Below are positions 19,273 to 30,032 of a stretch of 64,000 nt of DNA, piece after piece. The stretch covers positions 372,001-436,000 of the forward strand of contig NZ_BEWP01000001.1 in assembly GCF_002723995.1 (NCBI RefSeq). Direction: 5' to 3'. A program made the position numbers and the translations under genes. The notes below the pieces were generated by a model. It saw only the letters and a list, made by a program, of their open reading frames with translations. It made no database searches and was not told the origin of the DNA. The stretch's first letter is position 1, and each line of letters starts with the position of its first letter. The DNA comes from Gluconobacter kondonii (GTDB lineage: Bacteria; Pseudomonadota; Alphaproteobacteria; Acetobacterales; Acetobacteraceae).

Positions 19273-19839
19273 TCAGGCCTGATCGGGATTGGCAAATGTG
19301 CGGCGTCCCCAGACGAACAGCGCGGTCAGGCTGGGATAGATACCGATTGTCAGCGCCGCCTGAAAGAGGCCAGGTGCGGGAGAGAGCAGTGCCACGGCGT
19401 GCAGGCACACCAGCGCCCATTGAAAAAAGGAGGCTATTATAGCGAAAATGCTGAAAATCAGCCACCCCATGAGAAATCCCAGACGCGACAGGCCATAGCG
19501 CCAGTGATGCGCCACGCCGTAAATCACCAGAAGCGACAGCAGCACTGTTCCCGGCGGCCCGAAGCTGAAAATCTCCACCACCAGTCCACACAGGAAGACT
19601 GCCAGCGCCGGCATTGAGCGGGGACGGCTATGGGCCCAGAACCAGACCGTACACATCGCAATTCCGAACTGAAGCTGCGCCTGTCCGGGGATTCCGAACG
19701 GCGCGGACAGCAGAATGGCAGAAAACATGATGAACAGAGACGGCATCGCCGCACGGATGGACATGTCGAGCGCGCGGCGGAAAGTCTGTTTGGGTTCGAC
19801 TGCGGAATGCAGATGGGGGGTCGAGTTCTCGGCAACCAT
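19273..19839 (-). CDS. mreD: Rod-shape-determining protein MreD
   Basis: This 188-residue integral membrane protein has about five or six hydrophobic helices and lies exactly where MreD sits in the mreBCD-mrdA-rodA order. MreD sequences are poorly conserved; the call rests on topology, size and position. The ATG at 19839 is 4 nt after the mreC stop. It would couple MreC and the cytoplasmic MreB filament to the periplasmic synthases. Confidence 0.85.
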   Translation of the reverse strand: MVAENSTPHLHSAVEPKQTFRRALDMSIRAAMPSLFIMFSAILLSAPFGIPGQAQLQFGIAMCTVWFWAHSRPRSMPALAVFLCGLVVEIFSFGPPGTVLLSLLVIYGVAHHWRYGLSRLGFLMGWLIFSIFAIIASFFQWALVCLHAVALLSPAPGLFQAALTIGIYPSLTALFVWGRRTFANPDQA

Positions 19840-19843
19840 GCGC

Positions 19844-20773
19844 TTATTGCCCTCCCCGTCCCGGCATATCCGGCAGGTTGGGCAGCCATGAAAATGGCAA
19901 CGGTCCGGTAAGCGGATTCTGCGGCAGTTTCTTTACCCGCACGCGGCCCGGCGCATCCGGCGCCTGCGAATCGTCATCGCCATAATCAAACACGCGCACG
20001 ATATCGAGGCGGTCCAGATCCGCATCCGGCACCACAACCGGGCGGTTCGGTGCGCTGTAATGCACCGTGCCGACCGGCAGCCCGGCGGGCATCGTGCTCT
20101 GGCCCCGCGTCTCGACGCGCTCGCCTTCAACGGGGTGATGATCCTGCGGATAGAAAATCAGGCGCGGCGCGGCGGTATCGTCACCGGCCATGATCGCATC
20201 CCCATGCGAGGAGGCCAGCGTGACGGGAATACGACTGGCATCGTCATTGATCATCAGAACACGGACCGTATGGGGCCCGACTTCCGTCACACGGCCCAGC
20301 AATCCGGCGGCATCCAGCGCAACGTCTCCGATCCGGACCTGATGACCACTGCCGACATCCAGCAGAACCGCACGCGAATAGGGACCGCCATCATCGCGGG
20401 TGACCCGCCCCGTCACGTACTGGGGAACTGTCTGCGGGATCCAGTGCAGGCTGTTTTTCAGACGACCATTTTCCGCCGCCAGCGCGACCGCGACATCGTA
20501 CCAGTGTCGTAGGGCGCGGTTTTCGTCCCGAAGACGAGAGTTTTCTTTGGCCAGATCCGTCGCGCCGCGCAGATCCGTCAGCCAGACCATCGCACGTTCC
20601 TGCGGCCAGACCAGCCCGTGATAGGCCGGGGCCATGAAATCCGTCGCCATCAGTCGCACGCCGTCAACGGCCGGACGTCGGACCAGCCCCAGAAGGACAA
20701 GCCCGACCGCCAGCAGGATCAGGAGAGGCAGGATGGCCTTTGCAAGCACCTGCCGGGCATGGATGGACAGCAT
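19844..20773 (-). CDS. mreC: Rod-shape-determining protein MreC
   Basis: MreC is a bitopic elongasome scaffold. The 309-residue protein has an N-terminal membrane helix (LAKAILPLLILLAVGLVLLG, residues 10-29), then a coiled coil (LRGATDLAKENSRLRDENRALRHW, about 68-91), and the double beta-barrel core starting around TGRVTRDDGGPYSRAVLLDVG. The C-terminal tail is Pro-rich. It lies 17 nt after the mreB stop and 4 nt before mreD. Confidence 0.95.
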   Translation of the reverse strand: MLSIHARQVLAKAILPLLILLAVGLVLLGLVRRPAVDGVRLMATDFMAPAYHGLVWPQERAMVWLTDLRGATDLAKENSRLRDENRALRHWYDVAVALAAENGRLKNSLHWIPQTVPQYVTGRVTRDDGGPYSRAVLLDVGSGHQVRIGDVALDAAGLLGRVTEVGPHTVRVLMINDDASRIPVTLASSHGDAIMAGDDTAAPRLIFYPQDHHPVEGERVETRGQSTMPAGLPVGTVHYSAPNRPVVVPDADLDRLDIVRVFDYGDDDSQAPDAPGRVRVKKLPQNPLTGPLPFSWLPNLPDMPGRGGQ

Positions 20774-20790
20774 CCGGCGTCAGCCAGTCC

Positions 20791-22152
<1,362 letters not shown>

Positions 22153-22407
22153 ATGAAGACCCTCGCAAAACCCCGTTTTCTGGCAGCTTTGGCCCTTTGC
22201 GGCGTTGCTCTTACGGGATGTGGCGATCCCTATAACAGCGGCTCCCGTGCCGGGTCCGGCGCCCTGATCGGCGCAGGTGGTGGTGCGGCAATCGGCGCTC
22301 TGGCGGGTGGTGGCCGTGGTGCGCTCATCGGTGCGCTGGCTGGCGGCGGCACGGGGGCCGCAGTTGGGGCCGCGACAACGCCCAACCGCCCGCGCAACGG
22401 ATATTGA
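22153..22407 (+). CDS. Small glycine-zipper lipoprotein (first of two paralogues)
   Basis: An 84-residue protein with a lipoprotein signal peptide: the basic start MKTLAKPR, a hydrophobic core and the lipobox LTGC with the lipidated Cys at about residue 23. The mature part is almost entirely a glycine-zipper repeat (GALIGAGGGAAIGALAGGG), predicted to insert in or span a membrane, and ends TTPNRPRNGY. AGGA lies about 9 nt upstream of the ATG. A closely similar gene follows within 50 nt. It resembles the SlyB/Rickettsia 17-kDa glycine-zipper class in general style, but a function cannot be named. Confidence 0.8.
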   Translation: MKTLAKPRFLAALALCGVALTGCGDPYNSGSRAGSGALIGAGGGAAIGALAGGGRGALIGALAGGGTGAAVGAATTPNRPRNGY

Positions 22408-22454
22408 GCTATAAGCAACGCTCACTCCGTGAGAGACGATCAAGGATTCGGACT

Positions 22455-22955
22455 ATGAGGACCGCTTTTTCCCATACTGGCCTGCGCTACACGGCGCTGG
22501 TCGGAGCATTTGCCACGATCATGGCTCTGGGTGGATGTGAGGGGAACTACAACCCTGGCTCCCGCGCACTGGGAGGCGGCCTTTTAGGCGGCGGAACAGG
22601 TGCGGCGATCGGCGCGCTGGCTGGCGGCGGTCGCGGCGCGGCGATCGGCGCTCTGGCAGGCGGTGTTCTGGGTGCCGGTGCAGGTGCGATCACCACACCC
22701 AACCGCCCCAGTTCCCAAAGCGGCTATGGCCAGCAACAGGGCTATTACAACAATCAGCAGGGCGCTTACCCGCAACAGCAGGGTCAGTACATGCAGCCGC
22801 AGTATCAGTGCCCGCCAAACACGAACTGCCAGCAGCCGCAATATCCTAATGGATATCCGAACAATACCTACCCGCCCAATAGCGGATATTCCCAGCAGGG
22901 TGGCTACCAGCAGCAACCCACATCCCAGAGCTATCCGGGCAATTACGGCTACTAA
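22455..22955 (+). CDS. Glycine-zipper lipoprotein with Gln/Tyr/Pro-rich tail (second paralogue)
   Basis: A 166-residue protein whose first 80 residues parallel the preceding gene: signal peptide, lipobox LGGC, N-Y-N-P-G-S-R-A after the Cys, a glycine zipper (GAAIGALAGGGRGAAIGAL), then TTPNRP. It adds a C-terminal 85-residue low-complexity tail rich in Gln, Tyr, Pro and Asn with a CPPNTNC pair of cysteines. The start is the ATG at 22455 with AAGGA at 22442-22446; an open frame upstream overlaps the first gene and is not needed. Probably co-transcribed with, and duplicated from, the first gene. Envelope function inferred only. Confidence 0.8.
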   Translation: MRTAFSHTGLRYTALVGAFATIMALGGCEGNYNPGSRALGGGLLGGGTGAAIGALAGGGRGAAIGALAGGVLGAGAGAITTPNRPSSQSGYGQQQGYYNNQQGAYPQQQGQYMQPQYQCPPNTNCQQPQYPNGYPNNTYPPNSGYSQQGGYQQQPTSQSYPGNYGY

Positions 22956-22980
22956 GCCGTAACTCCTCGCCCCATCGGCC

Positions 22981-23748
22981 TTAGATCATTCTCAGGCCGA
23001 TAATGGCCAGAAGGATGCCCAGAAACCATCTCTGTGCATCCTCTGGCAGCCGTCCTGCCAGAAGCGTTCCCAGCAGAATGCCGGGAATGGACCCCATCAG
23101 CAGTTCCACGAGCACAACGGAATCGACCGCGCCCTGAAGCCAGTGTCCGCCACCGGCCAAAAGCGCCAGCGGGACGGCATGTGCGATGTCCGTCGCCACA
23201 AGTTCGCGCGTACTGACACGTGGATAAAGCACCGTCAGCGCGGCCATGCCGATTGCCCCTGCCCCGACGGATGACAGCGTGACCAGCGTTCCGAGAACGA
23301 CACCCAGAACGATCGTCAGCACATCAACCGTCTGCGGACGCAGCGTACCGGCATTGGCAGACCATTTCTGAAGCCACGGCTTGAACAGAATGGCAGGCAC
23401 CGTCAGCAGGAGTGCTACGCCCAGCACTTCGGTGATGAGTTTCGAGATGAACGGGCTCGGACCGTAGTGACGCAGGAAGATAAGACACAGCAGACCGGCC
23501 GGAAGACTTCCCGCCATCTGAAGAAGAACGATCCTCCATCGTACAACACCGTGATGGCGATTGAGCGCCGTCCCGAAGATCTTGGTGATGGCCGCATAAA
23601 GCAGATCGGTGCCGACCGCCGATTGCGGTTTGACGCCGAAAAGCAGGATCAGCAGAGGGGTCATCAGGGACCCACCACCCACGCCGGTCATTCCAACCAG
23701 AAAGCCTACCAGCAGTCCTGAAAGCGTATAGAGCCATGAATGCGGCAT
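22981..23748 (-). CDS. TSUP (TauE/SafE) family membrane permease
   Basis: The 255-residue protein has about eight predicted membrane helices and the two-repeat pattern of the TauE/SafE family. An early LVGFLVGMTGVGGGSLMTPLL matches the signature of the first repeat, and the second-half equivalent is VLGTLVTLSSVGAGAIGMAAL. Family members move sulfite, sulfonates, sulfoacetate or similar anions; the substrate here is unknown. AAGGAA lies 6 nt before the ATG at 23748. A perfect AT-rich inverted repeat in the upstream region may be an operator. It stands alone between the lipoprotein pair and leuA. Confidence 0.85.
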   Translation of the reverse strand: MPHSWLYTLSGLLVGFLVGMTGVGGGSLMTPLLILLFGVKPQSAVGTDLLYAAITKIFGTALNRHHGVVRWRIVLLQMAGSLPAGLLCLIFLRHYGPSPFISKLITEVLGVALLLTVPAILFKPWLQKWSANAGTLRPQTVDVLTIVLGVVLGTLVTLSSVGAGAIGMAALTVLYPRVSTRELVATDIAHAVPLALLAGGGHWLQGAVDSVVLVELLMGSIPGILLGTLLAGRLPEDAQRWFLGILLAIIGLRMI

Positions 23749-23816
23749 GAGGGTTCCTTGTCCGGCCAGATAAGAAAACCATACCGATCGTGTTATATTT
23801 GTCCACTGCTTATATA

Positions 23817-23833
23817 AACTATATTATATAGTT
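23817..23833. promoter_or_regulatory. Perfect AT-rich inverted repeat upstream of the TSUP permease gene
   Basis: AACTATAT and ATATAGTT (23817-23824 and 23826-23833) are exact reverse complements around a single central base. The element lies in a strongly AT-rich stretch about 70-85 nt upstream of the TSUP start codon, beside the leuA terminator. It has the look of an operator for an ArsR- or other winged-helix-type dimer; the regulator is unknown and no such gene is next to it. Confidence 0.45.
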
Positions 23834-23849
23834 GATACGTGTAACAGAC

Positions 23850-23885
23850 AAAAAAACGGGCATGCAGAGATCCTCTGCATGCCCG
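23850..23885 (-). terminator. Rho-independent terminator of leuA
   Basis: Perfect 13-bp stem (23857-23869 with 23873-23885) with a 3-nt loop, followed on the minus strand by a run of T (A-run at 23850-23856). It begins about 30 nt after the leuA stop. Confidence 0.9.
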
Positions 23886-23914
23886 GTGACTGAAGCCGAA
23901 CCGTTTCGGTTGGA

Positions 23915-25486
<1,572 letters not shown>

Positions 25487-25506
25487 GATTGTGATCGTCT
25501 CGTCTG

Positions 25507-25581
25507 GTTCAGGGTGGCTTTCGGTCTGTTATCCCCTGAACGCAACGGAGCGCTGTCCGCCTAGGATAAGGCGTTCAGGGG
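25507..25581 (-). promoter_or_regulatory. Attenuator-like three-arm leader structure upstream of leuA
   Basis: On the transcript (minus) strand three arms occur in order. Arm A is CCCCTGAACGC (25581-25571), arm B is GCGTTCAGGGG (25543-25533) and arm C is CCCTGAAC (25514-25507). A pairs with B over 11 perfect bases, and B pairs with C over 8, so the two hairpins exclude each other. Arm A contains the stop codon of the putative leader peptide, and arm C ends about 20 nt before the leuA ATG. No T-run follows either hairpin, so control of translation start is at least as likely as termination. Confidence 0.6.
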
Positions 25582-25619
25582 CCGATAAGTCGAAGCGAGA
25601 GGATCGAAAGAAACGTCAT
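25575..25619 (-). CDS. Putative leuA leader peptide (14 residues, Leu/Ile-rich)
   Basis: A short open frame, MTFLSILSLRLIGP, runs from the ATG at 25619 to TGA at 25577-25575. Four of 14 codons are Leu and two are Ile. The last Leu codon sits just before arm A of the pairing structure, and the stop lies within arm A. This is the layout of amino-acid-responsive leader peptides. Against it: no clear Shine-Dalgarno precedes the ATG, and short frames with several Leu codons can arise by chance. Confidence 0.5.
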   Translation of the reverse strand: MTFLSILSLRLIGP

Positions 25620-25695
25620 GGCTGCGTTAAATGACCGATTCTTGCGCCATGCGCAACCCGCATGATCATAAAGTCTCCCCCGCGCACAAAGCGGG

Positions 25696-26523
25696 TCAGC
25701 CCGTCATGACGCCGGAATGCGTTGCGAAATAACGGTCTATGGCGGTTTTCATGGCACTGGCGACCTGTGTGCGATGCACCGCCTGACGCAGGGCGGCCTC
25801 ATCCAACCGGTTGGACATGAACCCCATCTCGACCAGAACCGATGGAATCTCGGAAGATTTCAAAACCACGAACGCCGCATGACGTGACGGATGGGTCAGC
25901 AGTCCGATCCTGTTCCGGAACGAATTAACCACACTGGCCGCCATATGCGCCGACCCCCGCCGCGTTTCTTCCGAGACGAGGCTCGCGAGAATCTGCTGCA
26001 CATCGGGCGACATCCCATGAAAGGCCGGTCCGGCAAAGCGATCGGCACTGTTCTCCGTCCGTGCAAGGGATGCTGTCTGCGCGTCCGACGCCCCGCCTGA
26101 AAGTGTATAGACGCTCGCGCCCCGCACATCCCTGTCATGCAGGGCATCGGCATGCATGGAAATAAAGAGATGCGCCTGATGCCGTTGCGCCAGTTCGACA
26201 CGTCCTTCAAGCGGAATGAACCGGTCTTCGGAACGTGTCATGGCAACACGGTACTGACCCGAAGCCAGAAGCTGGCGGCTCAGTTCGGAAGCTGCGGCTT
26301 CGGCAATATGCTTTTCATAGGTACCGGAAACCCCGATGGCGCCAGGGTCTTTGCCGCCATGTCCGGGGTCTAGCATCACGAGAGGTTTCGGGGGCGGAGC
26401 CCCACGATGCACAGCGGGAGCGTGCAGCTTTGCGTGATCCGGGTGACGTCCGAAGGCTGTCAGAGGCGTCAGCAGAGACACTCCCGAAAGACCGCCGAAA
26501 GCCAATATGCGTCGCGTCAGCAT
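25696..26523 (-). CDS. N-acetylmuramoyl-L-alanine amidase (amidase_3, Tat-type signal)
   Basis: This zinc amidase cleaves between MurNAc and the stem peptide, typically during daughter-cell separation (AmiA/B/C group). The catalytic domain starts around PLVMLDPGHGGKDPGAIG, giving the first zinc-ligand His. ISMHADA gives the third ligand, and LVEMGFMSN the catalytic Glu. The N-terminus LTRRILAFGGLSGVSLLTPL looks like a twin-arginine signal, as in E. coli AmiA/AmiC. I chose the ATG at 26523 so that the signal is N-terminal; the Shine-Dalgarno AAGGG is unusually close, so a start further upstream (ATG at 26565) remains possible. It is divergent from rne. Confidence 0.85.
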   Translation of the reverse strand: MLTRRILAFGGLSGVSLLTPLTAFGRHPDHAKLHAPAVHRGAPPPKPLVMLDPGHGGKDPGAIGVSGTYEKHIAEAAASELSRQLLASGQYRVAMTRSEDRFIPLEGRVELAQRHQAHLFISMHADALHDRDVRGASVYTLSGGASDAQTASLARTENSADRFAGPAFHGMSPDVQQILASLVSEETRRGSAHMAASVVNSFRNRIGLLTHPSRHAAFVVLKSSEIPSVLVEMGFMSNRLDEAALRQAVHRTQVASAMKTAIDRYFATHSGVMTG

Positions 26524-27091
26524 CCCTTGTTTCCCGGTTGCAGCGGTGAATGACGAAACAACCATACAGCACGAAACCCTGTCAGGAACATGGCAGAAGA
26601 CTTCTGCCGACATCGCCGCCCGCAGAAATGAAAAATGCTGCCTCTACCCCGGACTTGCCACAGACAGCAGTTTCGGTCATCCTGCACGACAGGGACCTGT
26701 AAAGCGCGGTCCGACCGGATACGGGCCTTAACCTTTCCCGTTCCGCTCCCGCCTTTTCCTGTCCCCGCCACGACGTCCCGTCGTTTGACAGATGCGCGAC
26801 TAGCCTTCCGCACCCTGTCCTGACCGGATCGAACTGGTGATATGTCACTCCGGTACAGGCCAGACGCCCGTCCGGATCAGGTTTTTCATCCGGCTCCAGA
26901 TTTCTGGACCGGCCGTCTGTTCAGGGGACGAATGTCACTCAACGTGCTCGCAGCCAGCAACCTCAGCGAAACGGGACCCAACATGTCCCGTCGCTGTGCG
27001 TTCGGACTGCGCCGTTCCCCCCACCCCACACAATCTGACGCTCCCCCCGGCCCAGGCAGCCATTGCGGAGCGTCGTGGAGTTCAGTGTTCC
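26524..27091 (+). other. Long upstream/5' leader region of rne
   Basis: About 570 bases separate the divergent amidase and rne. The frame upstream of the rne ATG stays open, but codon content and lack of RNase E homology there argue against coding. GC-rich segments that can pair occur near 26860-26925 (CAGACGCCCGTCCGG against CCGGCCGTCTG). RNase E mRNAs in other bacteria have long structured leaders used in autoregulation, so part of this may be a leader. No other gene is seen. Confidence 0.45.
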
Positions 27092-29941
27092 ATGACCAAG
27101 CGTATGCTCATCGACACCACGCACGCGGAAGAAACGCGTGTTGTGGTCATGGATGGTGACCGCGTCGAAGATTACGACGTCGAGACATCGACCAAGAAGC
27201 AGCTCAAGGGCAATATCTATCTTGCCAAGGTCATTCGCGTAGAGCCGAGCCTTCAGGCCGCTTTCGTCGAATATGGCGGCAACCGCCACGGCTTCCTTGC
27301 CTTCAGCGAAATCCACCCGGACTATTTCCAGATTCCTGTCGCAGATCGCGAAAAGCTCATTGCGCTTCAGGAAGAGGAAATTGCCGAACGCGGTGATGCC
27401 GAAGATGGAGCCGACAACGAAACGGTTTCCGAAGACGCTTCCGAAAGCGAAGACGGTGACAACCACGACCGTCGTGCCCCCGAAACTGTTGGTGGCGAGC
27501 ATGATACGGGCGAGGAAAGCGCATCATCACGTCGCACGGCCCGCTTCCTGCGTAACTACAAGATTCAGGAAGTCATCCGTCGCCGTCAGGTGCTGCTGGT
27601 GCAGGTCGTCAAGGAAGAACGTGGCAACAAGGGCGCGGCCCTGACGACATACATCTCCCTTGCCGGTCGCTATTGTGTCCTGATGCCAAACGCCCTGCGT
27701 GGTGGTGGCGTCTCGCGTAAAATCACATCCGATGCAGACCGCCGCCGTCTGCGCGACGTGATTGCAGAGCTGGACCTGCCGAAGTCCATGGCGATGATCG
27801 TCCGCACGGCTGGTGCCGGACGCCCGGCGCAGGAAGTGACGCGCGACTGCGAATATCTGCTCCAACTCTGGGATGATATCCGCTCCCACGCCCTGTCCTC
27901 GGTCGCGCCGACGCTGGTTTATGAGGAAGCAAGCCTCATCAAGCGCGTGATCCGCGATCTGTTTTCCAAGGACATCGAAGACATCCTCGTGGATGGCGAA
28001 GCGGCTTGGAAGAGCGCGCGTGAGTTCATGCGCCTGCTGATGCCGAGCAACGCCAACAAGGTGAAGCTGTGGCAGAACCGCGGCCAGAGCCTGTTTGCGC
28101 GCTATAATGTCGAACACCATCTGGACGCGATGTTCTCGCCGACCGCTCGCCTGCCTTCGGGCGGCTATCTGGTCATCAACCAGACCGAAGCGCTCGTCGC
28201 CATCGACGTGAACTCCGGCAAGTCCACCTCGCAGCGCAACATCGAGGAAACGGCCCTGCGTACGAACCTCGAAGCCGCCGAGGAAGTGGGCCGCCAGCTG
28301 CGTCTGCGCGATCTGGCTGGTCTGGTCGTGATCGACTTCATCGACATGGAAAGCCGCCGCCACAACGCACAGGTGGAAAAGCGCCTCAAGGAAGCGCTGC
28401 GCTCCGATCGTGCGCGCATTCAGGTCGGGCATATTTCCCATTTCGGTCTGCTGGAGATGTCTCGCCAGCGCCTGCGTCCGTCCATTGCGGAATCCGTCCT
28501 CACACCCTGCCCGCACTGTCAGGGCACCGGCTTCATCCGCGGGACGGAAAGCTCGGCCCTGCACGTGTTGCGCGCCATTGACGAAGAGGGCGCACGCCAG
28601 CGTTCAGCCGAAATCGAAGTTTATATCGGCTCCGAGATCGCGCTTTATATTCTCAACCACAAGCGCTCGTGGCTCGCGGATATCGAACGCCATCATCGCA
28701 TGCACGTCGTCTTCCGCACGGAAGAAAACCTTGCAGCGGCAGATATGCGGATCGAACGTCTGAAAGCCCAGATCCCGGCTCCGGCACAGGCCCGTGCTCC
28801 GGAACGGACGGAACGCACCATCGAGCGTGCGCCAGAAAGCGTGCGCACGATCGAAATCATCGAAGAACAGGCTCCGATCGCCCTGCGGACGGAAACCCCG
28901 GTCGTCGATGCAGAAATCATCGAAGATGTTGTGTCGTCGGAAGGTCACGAAGACAGCAACGATGGCCGTCGCCGCCGTCGCCGTCGCCGTCGTGGCGGTC
29001 GTCGCGAGCATAACGGAGACATCGCAGCGGAGGCACCGCAGGACCATATCGTCCATGCGCCCGAAGAACGTGAGACCCCGGTTGCGGACAGTGCCGACGA
29101 AAACGGCATCATTCCGGGCCGCCGTCGCACCCGCTTCAAGCGCGTCGTCAAGGAGACCGAAGGCTCTGAGGCCCCGCATGCCGAGCCGGTAGCCGAAGCC
29201 CGCGACGTGGCACCCCGGCGTCCTGCTCCCGCAGCGCGTCCTGCCGCACCGGCGCCCGTCGTCCGCAACCCGCGCCGCTGGGAAGAGCGCGAGGAGCGTC
29301 CCGTCCCGCATCGCTATACAGGCCCCACGCCTGCCGATCCGTTCGGCGGCAGCTTCGACATCTTCGACGTGATCGAACAGGCCGAATTTGAAGGGACGAC
29401 ACAGGCCCTTCAGACCGGGATCAGCCTCCCTGCGGATGTTGTGATCGAGCATACTCCGGCTGTCGAAACGGTCGTTGTCGTGGAAGAGCCCGCAGCCGAA
29501 GCTCCAGTAGCGGAAGCGCCGGCCACGGAAGACGCTCCGAAGCCCCGCCGTGGTCGCGGACGTCGCCCGGCCCGTGCCAAGGCGGTGGATGCCGCTCCTG
29601 CCGAGACGGTTGTGGAAGCCCCTGCGGCAGACGTCGCTCCAACTCCGGTGGTTGCGGAAGAACCCGCAGCCGAAGAGGCTCCCAAGCCCCGCCGGACCCG
29701 TGCCCGTCGCGCTCCGAAGGCTATTGCCGCTGAAGAACAGGCTGAGCCCGCTGCGGAAATCGTGGCAGCTCCGGTAGACGTCGCAGCGGAAGAGCCTGCC
29801 AAGCCGAAGCGTGGCCGGCCCCGTCGCACGCCGAAGGCCGCTGCTGTTGAGGCGCCTGCCGAGGATGGAAACATTTTTCAGCCGGTGAATATTGATGAAG
29901 TCGCTCCGGCGAAGCGTCGTGCAGGATGGTGGAAGCGCTGA
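27092..29941 (+). CDS. rne: Ribonuclease E
   Basis: This endoribonuclease drives mRNA decay and rRNA/tRNA maturation and scaffolds the degradosome. The 949-residue protein begins MTKRMLIDTTHAEETRVVVM. An S1 domain (about 35-190) is interrupted by an acidic insert at about 92-145, common in alphaproteobacteria. The RNase H-like/DNase I-like catalytic core follows, with metal-binding Asp in AIDVNSGKS (about 372) and VVIDFIDM (about 415) and the zinc-link CPHC (about 470). The C-terminal half is a disordered scaffold with Arg-rich (RRRRRRRRGGRR type) and Pro/Glu/Ala stretches, and three repeats of a KPRRGRGRR/KPKRGRPRR basic motif. The ATG at 27092 matches the family start. A strong terminator follows. 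Confidence 0.96.
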   Translation: MTKRMLIDTTHAEETRVVVMDGDRVEDYDVETSTKKQLKGNIYLAKVIRVEPSLQAAFVEYGGNRHGFLAFSEIHPDYFQIPVADREKLIALQEEEIAERGDAEDGADNETVSEDASESEDGDNHDRRAPETVGGEHDTGEESASSRRTARFLRNYKIQEVIRRRQVLLVQVVKEERGNKGAALTTYISLAGRYCVLMPNALRGGGVSRKITSDADRRRLRDVIAELDLPKSMAMIVRTAGAGRPAQEVTRDCEYLLQLWDDIRSHALSSVAPTLVYEEASLIKRVIRDLFSKDIEDILVDGEAAWKSAREFMRLLMPSNANKVKLWQNRGQSLFARYNVEHHLDAMFSPTARLPSGGYLVINQTEALVAIDVNSGKSTSQRNIEETALRTNLEAAEEVGRQLRLRDLAGLVVIDFIDMESRRHNAQVEKRLKEALRSDRARIQVGHISHFGLLEMSRQRLRPSIAESVLTPCPHCQGTGFIRGTESSALHVLRAIDEEGARQRSAEIEVYIGSEIALYILNHKRSWLADIERHHRMHVVFRTEENLAAADMRIERLKAQIPAPAQARAPERTERTIERAPESVRTIEIIEEQAPIALRTETPVVDAEIIEDVVSSEGHEDSNDGRRRRRRRRRGGRREHNGDIAAEAPQDHIVHAPEERETPVADSADENGIIPGRRRTRFKRVVKETEGSEAPHAEPVAEARDVAPRRPAPAARPAAPAPVVRNPRRWEEREERPVPHRYTGPTPADPFGGSFDIFDVIEQAEFEGTTQALQTGISLPADVVIEHTPAVETVVVVEEPAAEAPVAEAPATEDAPKPRRGRGRRPARAKAVDAAPAETVVEAPAADVAPTPVVAEEPAAEEAPKPRRTRARRAPKAIAAEEQAEPAAEIVAAPVDVAAEEPAKPKRGRPRRTPKAAAVEAPAEDGNIFQPVNIDEVAPAKRRAGWWKR

Positions 29942-29966
29942 CACGTCAGCACTTTCCACGCCCATG

Positions 29967-30002
29967 AAAAAGGCCGGTCAGGATTTCCTGACCGGCCTTT
30001 TT
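29967..30002. terminator. Bidirectional terminator between rne and the lipoprotein gene
   Basis: Near-perfect hairpin with A5 before and T5 after (GGCCGGTCAGGA / TCCTGACCGGCC arms). It follows rne by about 26 nt and also lies just after the stop of the convergent lipoprotein gene, so it can serve both. Confidence 0.9.
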
Positions 30003-30032
30003 CTTTGATACTGAATGAAGGGGTGACCTGCT

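Noticed and set aside
26837-27091. N-terminal extension of rne by 85 codons
   Set aside because: RNase E homology starts exactly at the ATG at 27092, and the upstream translation is low-quality and Pro/Ser-rich.
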